DNA from: a virus
DNA: 60,316 nucleotides
Reading direction: 5' to 3' (one strand)
Virus record (IMG/VR): IMGVR_UViG_3300018080_000195
Location: 1-60,316 of that record
Below, one piece after another: positions 25,969 to 33,707 of this stretch (positions are counted from its first letter, which is position 1; each line of letters starts with the position of its first letter). Both the position numbers and the translations under genes were made by a program. The notes beneath the pieces were generated by a model. That model did not search any database. It had not been told where the DNA came from and saw nothing but the letters and a program-made list of their open reading frames with translations.

Positions 25969-26054
25969 TTACAAAGGAAGAAAATGACAGACGGTGTGAC
26001 GGTAGCAAATCGGTAGGAATCTTGTCAAGGAAAATTTCAGATTTTTTTGCAGGG

Positions 26055-27887
26055 TCAGTAATTTCCAACCAGGCTAGCGTCCGGCGTGAATGTTCCAAAG
26101 AATCTCGTACTCCTCCGAGCACGGAATTCATCAGGTCCGAGCATACGGCCTCCGTACATGCACCAGCCTAAGGAGTAGATGAAGTCGTCTTGGATTCCGT
26201 ACCGTTCGGCCTTCTCCGGGGAGCCAAACCAACGCTTCTCGATGTCATGATCGAAGATGCTCATCTCTTCGCGCATGATGTCCTCTTTCTTGCTGCCGTG
26301 GATTGGAATTGGAGGAGCTTTGAATCTTCCTTTAGCAACTACGTTGAAGAGTTCCTTGAACGCTCCTCTCTGTCTGTCATATGTCGGATAGATCGCTTCG
26401 AACTGGATTTCGCGCTCCTCGGACCAGGGTTGCAAGTCCCATATGCCGTAACGCTCTCCGCAGATCATGTCGATTCCATCGTACTCCTCATTGACTGCTT
26501 CAAGGATCGACTTCATCTTGTCCATGCTGTGATCCTCGATGTCCGCAGCATACAACAGGAAGTAGATATACTCCGGGTTTCCTAGCTCCTGATTATATAT
26601 ATAAGGTCTACTACGACACCCGACCAATCCTTTCAGCATGAACGTCATGATCGTCCGAGCGTTGCTCCTCTGCGACATCGGGTCGGCCATGTCAATCCCT
26701 GCGAGGAGGGCCCAGTCCGTATCGAGCAGTTTGCTCAGATTCTCGATCTCCTGCATCGTCGGAAACTTCGGAACTGGATAACTCGGATCTGTCATACTGA
26801 TGACATCCGAGACAAGCTTGAAGCGTTGCTCGATGTTGTACGCTTTCACTTCCAGCTTCGTAGCTGCATCGAACAACCCGCGTCCCTCAATATCAATCTT
26901 GTTGTCGATCAGCTTGTTCCGCTCCACTACAGCTTCGTGGACTTCCGTGTGATTGAGCAGAGCGTCCTCCGTTCCAAGTATCGCAGTCTCCTCTATCATC
27001 TCGTCCGTGAAGACTCTCGCTTGTCCTGCGCTCCACAAGTTGAGGAAGTAACGCTCAAACTCTCCAAACGGAAACGTGACGCGATAGTCGTTCAACTGCG
27101 TCTCGTCCATGTTCGGATTCCAGTAATCGTCCGGCATTCCCTCTCTGGAGTGACGATAGGAGAAGAACACTTCCTTCGTCTTCTGCTCCGTGAAGCTGTG
27201 ATAGAGTTGGTACAGAACGTGCTGCTTGTCCGAGACTGTGGAGTCAATGATCCCTAGTGCGTTCGGCATGTTACGGATCGAACCGTACAACTGCACGTAG
27301 AACTTCGGATTCTTCATGTCGAAGATCTCGGAGAACGTGAACCCAGTAATGTTGGAGACGATTCCGGAGAAGCTAGAAATCGAACGGATCAGGGATAGCA
27401 CCTTCCCCCGGCCGTCCTTCAAGTGGATCTCTTTCTCCTGAATGTTCTTCTTTCCGACTTGCTCAAACAAAGTAGGAGAGTTGTACAGGATGTCGCGGAT
27501 AATATCATAGTGGACAAACTTCACTTGATCCTTCGAGTTCGCTCCGAGCATGATCTGCTGCTTCGGCCAACAAAAGAACTTCCATAGCTGTATGAGACAT
27601 ACGAGTAACGATTTGCCTTCCCCACGCATCCAACAGAAGACGATCAGACGGTACTTGAACCTGCCGTTCTCAATAACGAGACACTGACGCACTACTTCCT
27701 GCTGCGACTCCCAGATGCCAGAGTAGGATTTCCCCGTAGCAGGGTTCCTCTCCGTGGGGAGTTCTCCCATCGGACACCACTCGGGTATCGTCTCCCCCGG
27801 GTAGTAGATCGGCACACACACATGATCATTGCAGAAGTTGATGAATCCTTCCGCTCCATTCCGATACTTCTTGAAGTTGATTCTCAT
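26055..27887 (-). CDS. terL: Terminase large subunit
   Basis: 610 aa. Walker A-like motif WMRGEGKS at about 86-93, followed by an adenine-binding style WPKQQIMLGANSKDQ. The C-terminal RNase H-fold nuclease starts at WALLAGIDMADPMSQ (first catalytic Asp) with a later acidic DDFIYSLGW. N terminus CVPIYYPGETIPEW resembles SPP1/lambda-like terminases. Motor and nuclease for headful or cos packaging. ATGA overlap with the upstream 30-aa peptide gene. Confidence 0.92.
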   Translation of the reverse strand: MRINFKKYRNGAEGFINFCNDHVCVPIYYPGETIPEWCPMGELPTERNPATGKSYSGIWESQQEVVRQCLVIENGRFKYRLIVFCWMRGEGKSLLVCLIQLWKFFCWPKQQIMLGANSKDQVKFVHYDIIRDILYNSPTLFEQVGKKNIQEKEIHLKDGRGKVLSLIRSISSFSGIVSNITGFTFSEIFDMKNPKFYVQLYGSIRNMPNALGIIDSTVSDKQHVLYQLYHSFTEQKTKEVFFSYRHSREGMPDDYWNPNMDETQLNDYRVTFPFGEFERYFLNLWSAGQARVFTDEMIEETAILGTEDALLNHTEVHEAVVERNKLIDNKIDIEGRGLFDAATKLEVKAYNIEQRFKLVSDVISMTDPSYPVPKFPTMQEIENLSKLLDTDWALLAGIDMADPMSQRSNARTIMTFMLKGLVGCRSRPYIYNQELGNPEYIYFLLYAADIEDHSMDKMKSILEAVNEEYDGIDMICGERYGIWDLQPWSEEREIQFEAIYPTYDRQRGAFKELFNVVAKGRFKAPPIPIHGSKKEDIMREEMSIFDHDIEKRWFGSPEKAERYGIQDDFIYSLGWCMYGGRMLGPDEFRARRSTRFFGTFTPDASLVGNY

Positions 27888-27976
27888 TCCTTGTCTCCGA
27901 AGTAAGCAAGAAGGACTCCGACAAGCAGGACGAGCAGCATAGCGTAAACAACTCCGTTTGGAACGTCTTCCATCAT
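27884..27976 (-). CDS. 30-aa single-span membrane peptide
   Basis: Encodes a short acidic N terminus and one hydrophobic helix (VVYAMLLVLLVGVLLAYF), ending GDKE. Its start overlaps the previous stop as TAATG and its stop overlaps terL as ATGA, so both ends are coupled; such double overlap is unlikely for a chance frame. Too short for usual gene finders. Could be a membrane anchor or small holin-like peptide; the position before terL is unusual. Confidence 0.6.
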   Translation of the reverse strand: MMEDVPNGVVYAMLLVLLVGVLLAYFGDKE

Positions 27977-28815
27977 TATTTCACATACTTTCTATAGAAA
28001 TCTGTCTGCTTCATTGAGTTTGTGCCGAGCCGGACACGCTCTCCAAACGTATTCGTCCGCGGCTCACTCTCTATCCACTTCTTCTGCTGCTCAGACGCTT
28101 CCAGTCCAAGGATGGAGAGCAAGCGGAGCCATTCCGCTTTCCTGTCGTCTGGATCGCTCAGGTTCACAATATGCACGGACGCTCCGTACTGTCTGATCAA
28201 ATCACTGACTTTCGCGTAGTTCAGAGTCAAACGCGCTTTGAAACTGGAAATGTTCTGCTCGATATTCTGTCCTTTCGGATGGATTCCTTTGTTCCATGTC
28301 CAGAACATCTCCTCCAGGTTCCTCCTCACAGGGTAGATATACAACGAGCGGCGTGCGTTAAAGAACAGCCCGCGTCTTTCTTTCTCACGAATATTAGCAA
28401 AAGCTTTCCAAGCTTCGTCATCACGTATAGCTAACACTTTCTTGGAGAATGCCGCGTCCGCTCCAGTCTTCGCATTCTTATCCAACAGGAAATCCTTGTG
28501 CTCACACGGAACTCCTTGGACATTCGCAGGAGGAGCTTTGTTCGTTCCAAAGCGCGAACGCAAACTGTCAATCGCTCCTCCAGCAGTGTTAAAACAGTAA
28601 GCTTCCGGGTGCAGGTGCACAAAGGCCGCAATGTGCATTGTAGCACAGCCAGGGGTGCCCCCAATGTAAACAAGCAACTTTTCCGACGACATAGCTTCCT
28701 CCTCCAAAAAGTCCTCAATCCGAACAGTGCAGTTCCGACACTTCCTCTTAGAATGAACAGGAGCAGTATTCCGCTCAAAGCTCCTCAGATAAGGATTATT
28801 CGTCCTCGTCTTCAT
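27976..28815 (-). CDS. Sulfotransferase-fold protein near terminase
   Basis: 279 aa from 28815, which overlaps the previous gene by 20 bp. An internal ATG at 28692 has an ideal AGGAGG 5 nt upstream and may start a 238-aa form. LLVYIGGTPGCATMHIAAF matches the start of P-loop sulfotransferases (GGTPGxA) and SLYIYPVRRNLEEMFWTW matches the 3'-phosphate-binding strand-helix. The N-terminal extension has a CxxC (KCRNC). Role beside the packaging genes is unclear. Confidence 0.6.
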   Translation of the reverse strand: MKTRTNNPYLRSFERNTAPVHSKRKCRNCTVRIEDFLEEEAMSSEKLLVYIGGTPGCATMHIAAFVHLHPEAYCFNTAGGAIDSLRSRFGTNKAPPANVQGVPCEHKDFLLDKNAKTGADAAFSKKVLAIRDDEAWKAFANIREKERRGLFFNARRSLYIYPVRRNLEEMFWTWNKGIHPKGQNIEQNISSFKARLTLNYAKVSDLIRQYGASVHIVNLSDPDDRKAEWLRLLSILGLEASEQQKKWIESEPRTNTFGERVRLGTNSMKQTDFYRKYVK

Positions 28816-29425
28816 CTTCCTCCAAAGACTTCCTCCGTCTCACCCTACGCGAGGGCTCCTCCAGTGAAGCATGAAAGTCCGGATTTCCGTACTCCAACGG
28901 ATCACGTATGGAAGTAGGAGCGAAAGCAGATGCGGAAGTACCGTGCAACCCGAGAGCTTTCCACTCCTTCGAGATCGCTTGGAGAGTATCTCGGATCTCC
29001 TTAAACACAGGATTCGCTCGACGAACTCCTTTGTCATCCAGATAGATCGCATCCTGTATAGAGTGCTCCACTATAAGCAACTTACACAACATCTTATAGA
29101 GCGGCATCATATGCAGCCCGACCCTGTAGAGGCGCGGCTCATCCATCTGATCCGCGAAGTTCCTGTAGAGTATAATTGACAGGGATTTCAAGAACTGGGA
29201 ATGGGTTTGACATTTTACTGCTGGGCCTTTCTGGTACGGACAGGTCGTCTCTATCGGGCAGTCATTCATCCGGCACATCGGCACCGCATCCCAGGAGTAG
29301 AAGAGGGAAGTGGCATTGAATTTACCTTTCGGGAGTTTCTGTGTGCCAAACCCTTTTGCGTAGGCCGGGCCCGCTATACTGTTCAGATCTTGTATGTCTG
29401 TAGTGCTCAGTCCGTTTCCATTCAT
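28796..29425 (-). CDS. Terminase small subunit-like protein
   Basis: 209 aa from ATG at 29425. Has a cysteine cluster (MCRMNDCPIETTCPYQK then C) and the C-terminal pattern GVRRANPVFKEIRDTLQAIS plus KEWKALGLHG, like P27-type small terminases (NPxxxELxxxxxxxxxLGL). Very acidic end EEDEDEDE. It is the first gene of the late operon, just downstream of the promoter. Confidence 0.65.
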   Translation of the reverse strand: MNGNGLSTTDIQDLNSIAGPAYAKGFGTQKLPKGKFNATSLFYSWDAVPMCRMNDCPIETTCPYQKGPAVKCQTHSQFLKSLSIILYRNFADQMDEPRLYRVGLHMMPLYKMLCKLLIVEHSIQDAIYLDDKGVRRANPVFKEIRDTLQAISKEWKALGLHGTSASAFAPTSIRDPLEYGNPDFHASLEEPSRRVRRRKSLEEDEDEDE

Positions 29426-29465
29426 AGTCGGAATGCTCCCTTCTCCTTGTAAGACGGTCACTGCA

Positions 29466-29494
29466 ACGATACAGGAAGGACTTTTGACTGTCAA
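29466..29494 (-). promoter_or_regulatory. Late operon promoter (sigma-A type)
   Basis: Minus-strand TTGACA (29494-29489), 17-bp spacer, TATCGT (29471-29466), about 40 bp ahead of the first late gene. Perfect -35 and 4/6 -10. It is the best promoter match in front of the structural block. Confidence 0.65.
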
Positions 29495-30104
29495 GTTGAA
29501 AGTTCATTTTCTCGATTCCGTAGCGATTTCAGCGTGTTGCGGAGACACGGTACCGGTTCGCTATCATAGAGAAACACAACACAAAATTTTATGGTCGAGT
29601 CTCTGCTCTTTTGTGCAGTGCGTCATATGTCCAAATTTTTGGAGGGGTCGGATTCTGAGTCGCAAACTGAGTCTCATTTTCTCAATGGACTCAGCTAGTT
29701 ACAGCTAAGTCAACGTAATACTCATTATCGGACACTCATAAGTACTCAATTTGATTGCACAAAGCTGGGTGTCGAATATTCTACAATGTGCAATAGTTGC
29801 AGAGTTTCATCCTATGCGAGTCATCACTTCTGCTACTATCCATTCTCGCAGTATGTACTGCAATAACTGACTGAGTTACAGTCCTACAACGACACTGGAT
29901 TCCGACTCGCTTCGCAGTCGATACTACTCAACGATTAGTCCAACTCTCGACACAGTGTCGAATCCGTAAAATCGACTCAGAAAATCCGAATCGACTCAGA
30001 CTAGCAGAAAAGAGAATTGGACTCGGAGAAACCCCTAGAATCGACTCTCTCCAATTCCAATGCATAGGATCAAGCTAGAAAGGAATCAACTAGAAAAGGA
30101 CGTT
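29495..30104. other. Non-coding control DNA left of the centre
   Basis: About 600 bp without a credible gene on either strand. It has many GANTC pentamers (for example pairs of GAATC and GACTC at 29970-30000 and 30040) and one copy of GAATATTCTACAAT at 29774-29787, which recurs at 32233. Likely regulatory or origin-flanking DNA. Confidence 0.5.
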
Positions 30105-30154
30105 TTCAGGATCCTGAACAGTACATATAGAAGGATCCTTCTATTGCAGGATCC
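30105..30154. repeat. Cluster of palindromes centred on GGATCC
   Basis: Three GGATCC cores at 30109, 30133 and 30149. The first is in a 14-bp perfect palindrome (30105-30118), the second in an 18-bp perfect palindrome (30127-30144), the third in an 8-bp one. Looks like protein-binding sites for a dimer; the spacing is 24 and 16 bp. Confidence 0.6.
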
Positions 30155-30181
30155 TTTGGAAGGATGATTAGATCCGAAAAG

Positions 30182-30349
30182 CTAGACTCCGCTCTTCCTG
30201 ACTATCGGATCGAATGTCGAGCTGGACAAGATCCGATATTGGAATCGTCAGGACAAGATCCTAGACTTTGATATTGGAAGGATCGAACAGAGCGGAGTCT
30301 AGTATTAACTGAAAAGGAAGTCGTGAATTTGGACTATTCTCGACTTCCT
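30182..30349 (+). ncRNA. Branched stem structure (candidate RNA), left copy
   Basis: A perfect 14-bp stem (30182-30195 with 30289-30302) encloses two branches. One is a 16-nt arm made of 7 bp (30196-30202 with 30247-30253) continuing into 9 bp (30203-30211 with 30230-30238) with an 8-nt bulge. The other is a 5-bp hairpin (30257-30261 with 30280-30284). This makes a three-way junction. A 9-bp hairpin follows (30315-30323 with 30341-30349), then a terminator. The outer stem shares GACTCC and CGCTCT-type sequence with the element at 41.66 kb. No ORF covers it. Strand is inferred from that similarity. Confidence 0.6.
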
Positions 30350-30361
30350 GAAGCACAAAGA

Positions 30362-30399
30362 AAAAGAGCATGTCCGAGTGTTACAGGACATGCTCTTTT
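30362..30399. terminator. Bidirectional rho-independent terminator
   Basis: 14-bp perfect stem (30362-30375 with 30386-30399) with 10-nt loop. Reading leftward it is followed by TTTTTCTTT and ends the operon 30430-31509. Reading rightward it ends in TTTT and could end the branched RNA at 30182-30349. Confidence 0.85.
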
Positions 30400-30429
30400 C
30401 TGCTACTGACTATTAGTCGCTAATAGTCG

Positions 30430-30609
30430 CTAACAGGAATCGAAGAAGTCGCTTTTCCGAATCTTCAATCCTTGCAAGTTGTGATACAAACGCGCTGCAA
30501 GTGTCTGCATTTCTTCAATCGTGAGAAGATACAAGTCGAGACTCTCGACTTCTAGAATGTCTTTCAAGTCTTCTATTGCTCTCCTCAGAATGTCTCTTCT
30601 GCTTTCCAT
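30430..30609 (-). CDS. Small helical protein
   Basis: 59 aa from ATG at 30609 with AAAGGAG 8 nt upstream. Charged helices (RRDILRRAIEDLKDILEVES, then TIEEMQTLAARLYHNLQGL) and a final Cys. Last gene of the short leftward operon, 31 bp before the terminator. Too short for common ORF cutoffs. Not recognised. Confidence 0.75.
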   Translation of the reverse strand: MESRRDILRRAIEDLKDILEVESLDLYLLTIEEMQTLAARLYHNLQGLKIRKSDFFDSC

Positions 30610-30624
30610 TTCTCTGACTCCTTT

Positions 30625-30819
30625 CTAGTCTTTCAGGATCCTTTGCTCTTGAGGATACATGCTGTAGATCGTCCGGAGCAATTCATCCGTTGCACTTGCA
30701 AAGTCTTTCCGGAACTGTTCGATCTCCTCCAAGAGTCGATCGTATTCTTGGATGACTTCCTTTCTTGTAGTGTTCCAATTCAAGGAACGACAATCTCTTG
30801 CATGAGTCGGAGCTAACAT
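30625..30819 (-). CDS. Small helical protein
   Basis: 64 aa, ATG with AGAGGAG 8 nt upstream. One long amphipathic helix (VIQEYDRLLEEIEQFRKDFA) suggests a coiled-coil partner protein. Second-last gene of the short leftward operon. Not recognised. Confidence 0.75.
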   Translation of the reverse strand: MLAPTHARDCRSLNWNTTRKEVIQEYDRLLEEIEQFRKDFASATDELLRTIYSMYPQEQRILKD

Positions 30820-30834
30820 AGTCTTTTCTCCTCT

Positions 30835-30939
30835 TTAAGTGCATCCATTCAGCAAAGGACAAGTTGCAATCACAACAAAGAGATATAGAAGGACGCAGAT
30901 TGTCATTAGGATTCGGAAAGTCCAATTTGTCTCTTTCAT
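30835..30939 (-). CDS. 34-aa membrane peptide
   Basis: Begins MKETNWTFRI and continues with one hydrophobic segment LMTICVLLYLFVVIATCPLL, ending NGCT. It fills the gap between the 185-aa and 64-aa genes; its TAA sits directly before the next ribosome site. Its own ribosome site is weak, so existence is likely but not certain. Could be a small early membrane protein affecting the host envelope. Confidence 0.45.
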   Translation of the reverse strand: MKETNWTFRILMTICVLLYLFVVIATCPLLNGCT

Positions 30940-30951
30940 GATTCATCGTTT

Positions 30952-31509
30952 CTACAGGATCAATCCGTCTTCTCGGAGATCCTGCAACTGGAATGCTACT
31001 TCCGTCATCTGTTCCGGAGTCCACGTATTCCAAGTGATGATGAAGTCCTTTGACTCTTCGTCCAGGAATGCGAGATTCTTCTCTACTAATCCTTCGTTCC
31101 TGTATTCGTATATAGTCGTCTTGCTTGTGTTCCAAGGAAGATCGACTATAGGAACGAGTCCTGACTTGTCCTTTTTCTTGATTGGACGAAGGATTCCGTT
31201 TGCTGCATCCGATACTAACTGGAAACAAGCTAATGACTTTTTCGTCTTGAGTCCAAATCCAAAGATTGTCTTTTCTCCTCTTTGCTTGGACTCTTTCTTG
31301 TCCTTTGGAATGGACTTCCGGAACGCAATACACAGAACGTTGTCGAGACACATTTGACATTTTGTGTCTGAAGACTCGATTTGTCCAAGACAAACGTTCA
31401 ACGTCTGCATCTGCGTACGGAACTGTTCTGGAATGTGTCCAAGCAATCCGTAAATCGCTAAGACAATCCATTCCTGGACGACTCTGACAATAGTTTTTTC
31501 CGCGCTCAT
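30952..31509 (-). CDS. Early protein with cysteine pairs
   Basis: 185 aa, ATG with AAGGAA upstream. Contains CLGQIESSDTKCQMCLDNVLC, a possible zinc or Fe-S site, then a basic region (PKDKKESKQRGEKTIFGF) and an acidic helical C terminus. First gene of the short leftward operon whose leader contains the iteron region. Could be a regulator or replication accessory; not recognised. Confidence 0.7.
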   Translation of the reverse strand: MSAEKTIVRVVQEWIVLAIYGLLGHIPEQFRTQMQTLNVCLGQIESSDTKCQMCLDNVLCIAFRKSIPKDKKESKQRGEKTIFGFGLKTKKSLACFQLVSDAANGILRPIKKKDKSGLVPIVDLPWNTSKTTIYEYRNEGLVEKNLAFLDEESKDFIITWNTWTPEQMTEVAFQLQDLREDGLIL

Positions 31510-31744
31510 TTTGAATTCCTTTCTTTTTCGAGTTAGACGTAAACGTCCAATTGTCGAAGTCGAATCGACTCGGATTCTTGCTACTGCGAATCATGTAAAA
31601 TCTCATCTCCTTTCTTGAGCAGATTCGGACTCAACTTTCTGAGTCCTTGCTCAGAGTCTTTCCGACTCGATAACAGATTACTCGACTCGACAAATATATG
31701 TCAAGTGAATTTACAATTTAATTTCGCAAGTATCTGAGTCTGAA

Positions 31745-31909
31745 GAATACTCAGTCAATTGCTTTCCGAGTCAATTAAATTCTTGACTGAGTATTCAAAG
31801 GACTTATTGACTATCGAGTCAAGTTATTGCTCATTCACTGAGTCAAAACTTGACTATCGAGTCAAAGTCTTTCTTTATTAGTCAGTCAATTCGCTTGCTA
31901 TCGAGTCAA
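31745..31909. repeat. Iteron-like origin or control region
   Basis: Three near-identical 16-mers, TTGACTATCGAGTCAA at 31807-31822 and 31850-31865, and a 15-base variant at 31895-31909, are spaced 43 and 45 bp, about four helical turns. Each is itself an inverted repeat. A 14-bp perfect inverted repeat lies just left (31745-31758 with 31783-31796). More AGTCAA copies lie between, and the DNA is AT-rich. It is in the divergent spacer, a usual site of an origin or master regulatory region. Confidence 0.65.
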
Positions 31910-32211
31910 GTCGAAGTCTGAGTCAATATTCGTTCTATCAGTCGAGACGTGACTCAAGTAAAACAAAGCGACTCAGAACTATAACATGAGTCAGATCTCA
32001 GATCTGGGCCACCCCGATTTCGCTGGCATCCGATATTTTGTGATACCACGGGTGGGAAAAACACACACAACGCGGCTCAGGACGCCGCTCCTCAAAAACC
32101 AAACCGAAAACGGATCAAAAACACCACAATCTCCTCAACAGTGCGGAGAATAGTAGACTCACCATACGTGCTTGTAAATAGTTGATTCAATTAGACTTTT
32201 TCAAGTGAGAA

Positions 32212-32246
32212 GAATATTCAACAATAACTGTAGAATATTCTACAAT
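32212..32246. repeat. Paired operator-like sites GAATATTCnACAAT
   Basis: GAATATTCAACAAT (32212-32225) and GAATATTCTACAAT (32233-32246) are 21 bp apart, two helical turns, on the same face of DNA. An identical copy lies at 29774-29787 in the left control DNA. Typical of binding sites for a dimeric repressor or activator controlling the divergent blocks. Confidence 0.55.
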
Positions 32247-32354
32247 CAGAGCGTATGTGGCACACCCATACGGGTATGTCTGAATCGACTATTTTATTGA
32301 ATTTAGTTAATGAATTCAAGCGTTTACAATGTGGTCATAATAGTCGCTAATAGT

Positions 32355-32377
32355 TTTGTATGAATATTGCATACAAA
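32355..32377. promoter_or_regulatory. Inverted repeat upstream of first rightward gene
   Basis: TTTGTATG (32355-32362) and CATACAAA (32370-32377) form an 8-bp perfect inverted repeat with a 7-bp centre, about 60 bp before the first early gene. The layout fits an operator. No good promoter could be chosen with confidence nearby. Confidence 0.5.
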
Positions 32378-32435
32378 TTACTTGAAGTAGATCCATTAAA
32401 TGCGGGTAACCGCAAAACACGAAAGGAGTCAGAAC

Positions 32436-32603
32436 ATGGAAGAGCAGACAAAGCAAGCAGGAGGATGGGACCGTGTGCGTAATTTCTTCTCAGAAGGAGT
32501 AGATGCGCCGAAGCTGAGTATGGACGAGATCAAGGAACTGAGTCCGGAAGAGAGAGCAGAAGTCAAGATGCTCGTGCTCGCCGCACTCAACAAGAGCGAC
32601 TAG
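32436..32603 (+). CDS. First early protein, small
   Basis: 55 aa from ATG at 32436 with AAAGGAG upstream. Sequence ends LSPEERAEVKMLVLAALNKS; helical, acidic. It is cut off from the next gene by a strong terminator, so it may be made in excess right after infection. Not recognised. Confidence 0.75.
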   Translation: MEEQTKQAGGWDRVRNFFSEGVDAPKLSMDEIKELSPEERAEVKMLVLAALNKSD

Positions 32604-32662
32604 CTGTCGGAGTCCTGAGTTGTAGTCTGACTCAGGACTCTCATCAGTCAGTCGCTTTTTTT
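32595..32662 (+). terminator. Terminator after first early gene
   Basis: An 11-bp perfect stem (32610-32620 with 32630-32640, GAGTCCTGAGT type) sits inside an outer imperfect stem (AGCGACT near 32595 with AGTCGCT near 32656), followed by seven T at 32656-32662. Confidence 0.75.
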
Positions 32663-32783
32663 ATGTCAACTCACAGGAGAGAGGAGGTGCCAGCGTCAGA
32701 TCACAAAGTCAGACTAGATGTCTGAGTCAAGAGCGAGAAAATAAGCAAGAAAATTTCACTGAGTCAGAAAGGAGAAAGGAGCT

Positions 32784-33038
32784 ATGCATTTAACTGAGCG
32801 AGAAATTAATGAGATGCTCGGAAAGCGGCCCGTGTACTACATCAAGGACACGGATGGAGGATGGTACCTGAAGCGGAAGAGATGGGACCGCGAAGGATGC
32901 TGTCTGAGTCTCACTTGGACTCATGATCGCTCGGATGCGACTCCGTACAGGAAGGAACTCACCGCTATCGAGATCAAGGACAGAATCCGAGTCGATTACG
33001 AGAGAGAGACCGTCGAAGTGTTGCAAGTCTGGAACTGA
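32784..33038 (+). CDS. Small early protein
   Basis: 84 aa, ATG with AAAGGAG. Begins HLTEREINEMLGKRPVYYIK, then a Trp-rich basic middle (GGWYLKRKRWDREGCC) and an acidic end. No motif. Codons use GAGTC-rich words like the surrounding DNA. Confidence 0.7.
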   Translation: MHLTEREINEMLGKRPVYYIKDTDGGWYLKRKRWDREGCCLSLTWTHDRSDATPYRKELTAIEIKDRIRVDYERETVEVLQVWN

Positions 33039-33060
33039 GTCAATGAAAGGAGTCTGAGTC

Positions 33061-33303
33061 ATGTATATCCAATCATTCCTAGTCAGAGGAACGGGCCACT
33101 TTCCGTATGATATGCTTCGATACGATGGATGCTGGCCCAGCACGTCGGATGATGTACTGGAGATGACATACGAGTCCCGCGAATCGAGAGTAGTCAAGTT
33201 GACTCGATACACCCGGACGAAGAAAGAGATGCCGACAACTGGAAGATGGACCTCATTCGGATGGAACGTAGTCAAGGACTCAATCTCTACCTTCAAGGAC
33301 TGA
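33061..33303 (+). CDS. Small early protein
   Basis: 80 aa, ATG with AAAGGAG. Aromatic and basic (GTGHFPYDMLRYDGCWP; VKLTRYTRTKKEMPTTGRW). Ends just before the start of the zinc-ribbon gene. Not recognised. Confidence 0.68.
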   Translation: MYIQSFLVRGTGHFPYDMLRYDGCWPSTSDDVLEMTYESRESRVVKLTRYTRTKKEMPTTGRWTSFGWNVVKDSISTFKD

Positions 33304-33308
33304 GAGAG

Positions 33309-33707
33309 ATGCCGAGTAAGTACTCAGAATGGAAGTGCAAGTGCGGAAAGAAGTATATCCCCGCAAAGAAAGTGTATGGCGGATACGTCTATGAGTGCGA
33401 CTCATGTTCTTTTGTGACTCAACAAGAGGATATAGACTGGAAAGCAGGACGCACTGATAAGTACGTGGGCCGCATGTCGGAAAAGAGCAACGAAGGAATA
33501 ATCATTTTCAGGAACGACATTGCGGCCCATAAGCTACAGTTGAGACTCGAATCATCTCGTGGAATGGCACCGAACTTGAACATTACGAGTCCAGTCGGAG
33601 CGTTAGTCCGCCAGCAAGAGGATGAGAACAAGTCAATGGAGAAGGAGCCAACTATAGAGGAAGTACTCAAGGAGAAGGAAGATGACACCGATAACGAGCA
33701 GGATTAG
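33309..33707 (+). CDS. Zinc-ribbon protein
   Basis: 132 aa from ATG at 33309 (AAGGA upstream). N-terminal zinc ribbon KCKCGKKYIPAKK...YECDSCSF (two CxC/CxxC pairs). Rest is polar with an acidic tail (EEVLKEKEDDTDNEQD). Probably binds nucleic acid or another protein. Overlaps the next gene by 26 bp. Confidence 0.72.
   Translation: MPSKYSEWKCKCGKKYIPAKKVYGGYVYECDSCSFVTQQEDIDWKAGRTDKYVGRMSEKSNEGIIIFRNDIAAHKLQLRLESSRGMAPNLNITSPVGALVRQQEDENKSMEKEPTIEEVLKEKEDDTDNEQD

Noticed and set aside
28431-28778. 115-aa ORF with hydrophobic start on the minus strand
   Set aside because: Lies in another frame within the sulfotransferase-like gene, start codon sits too close to its ribosome site, and the rest is Arg/Leu/Cys-rich as shadows usually are.
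30683-31606. 307-aa ORF on the minus strand
   Set aside because: It runs in another frame across four small genes that have proper ribosome sites and couplings; composition is not protein-like.
29495-32435. tRNA genes in the central spacer
   Set aside because: No cloverleaf with a GTTCRANNC T-arm could be found; the branched elements have stems of other lengths.
32691-32727. 12-codon GTG frame after AGAGGAG at 32.69 kb
   Set aside because: Ribosome site overlaps the start codon and the peptide is too short to judge.
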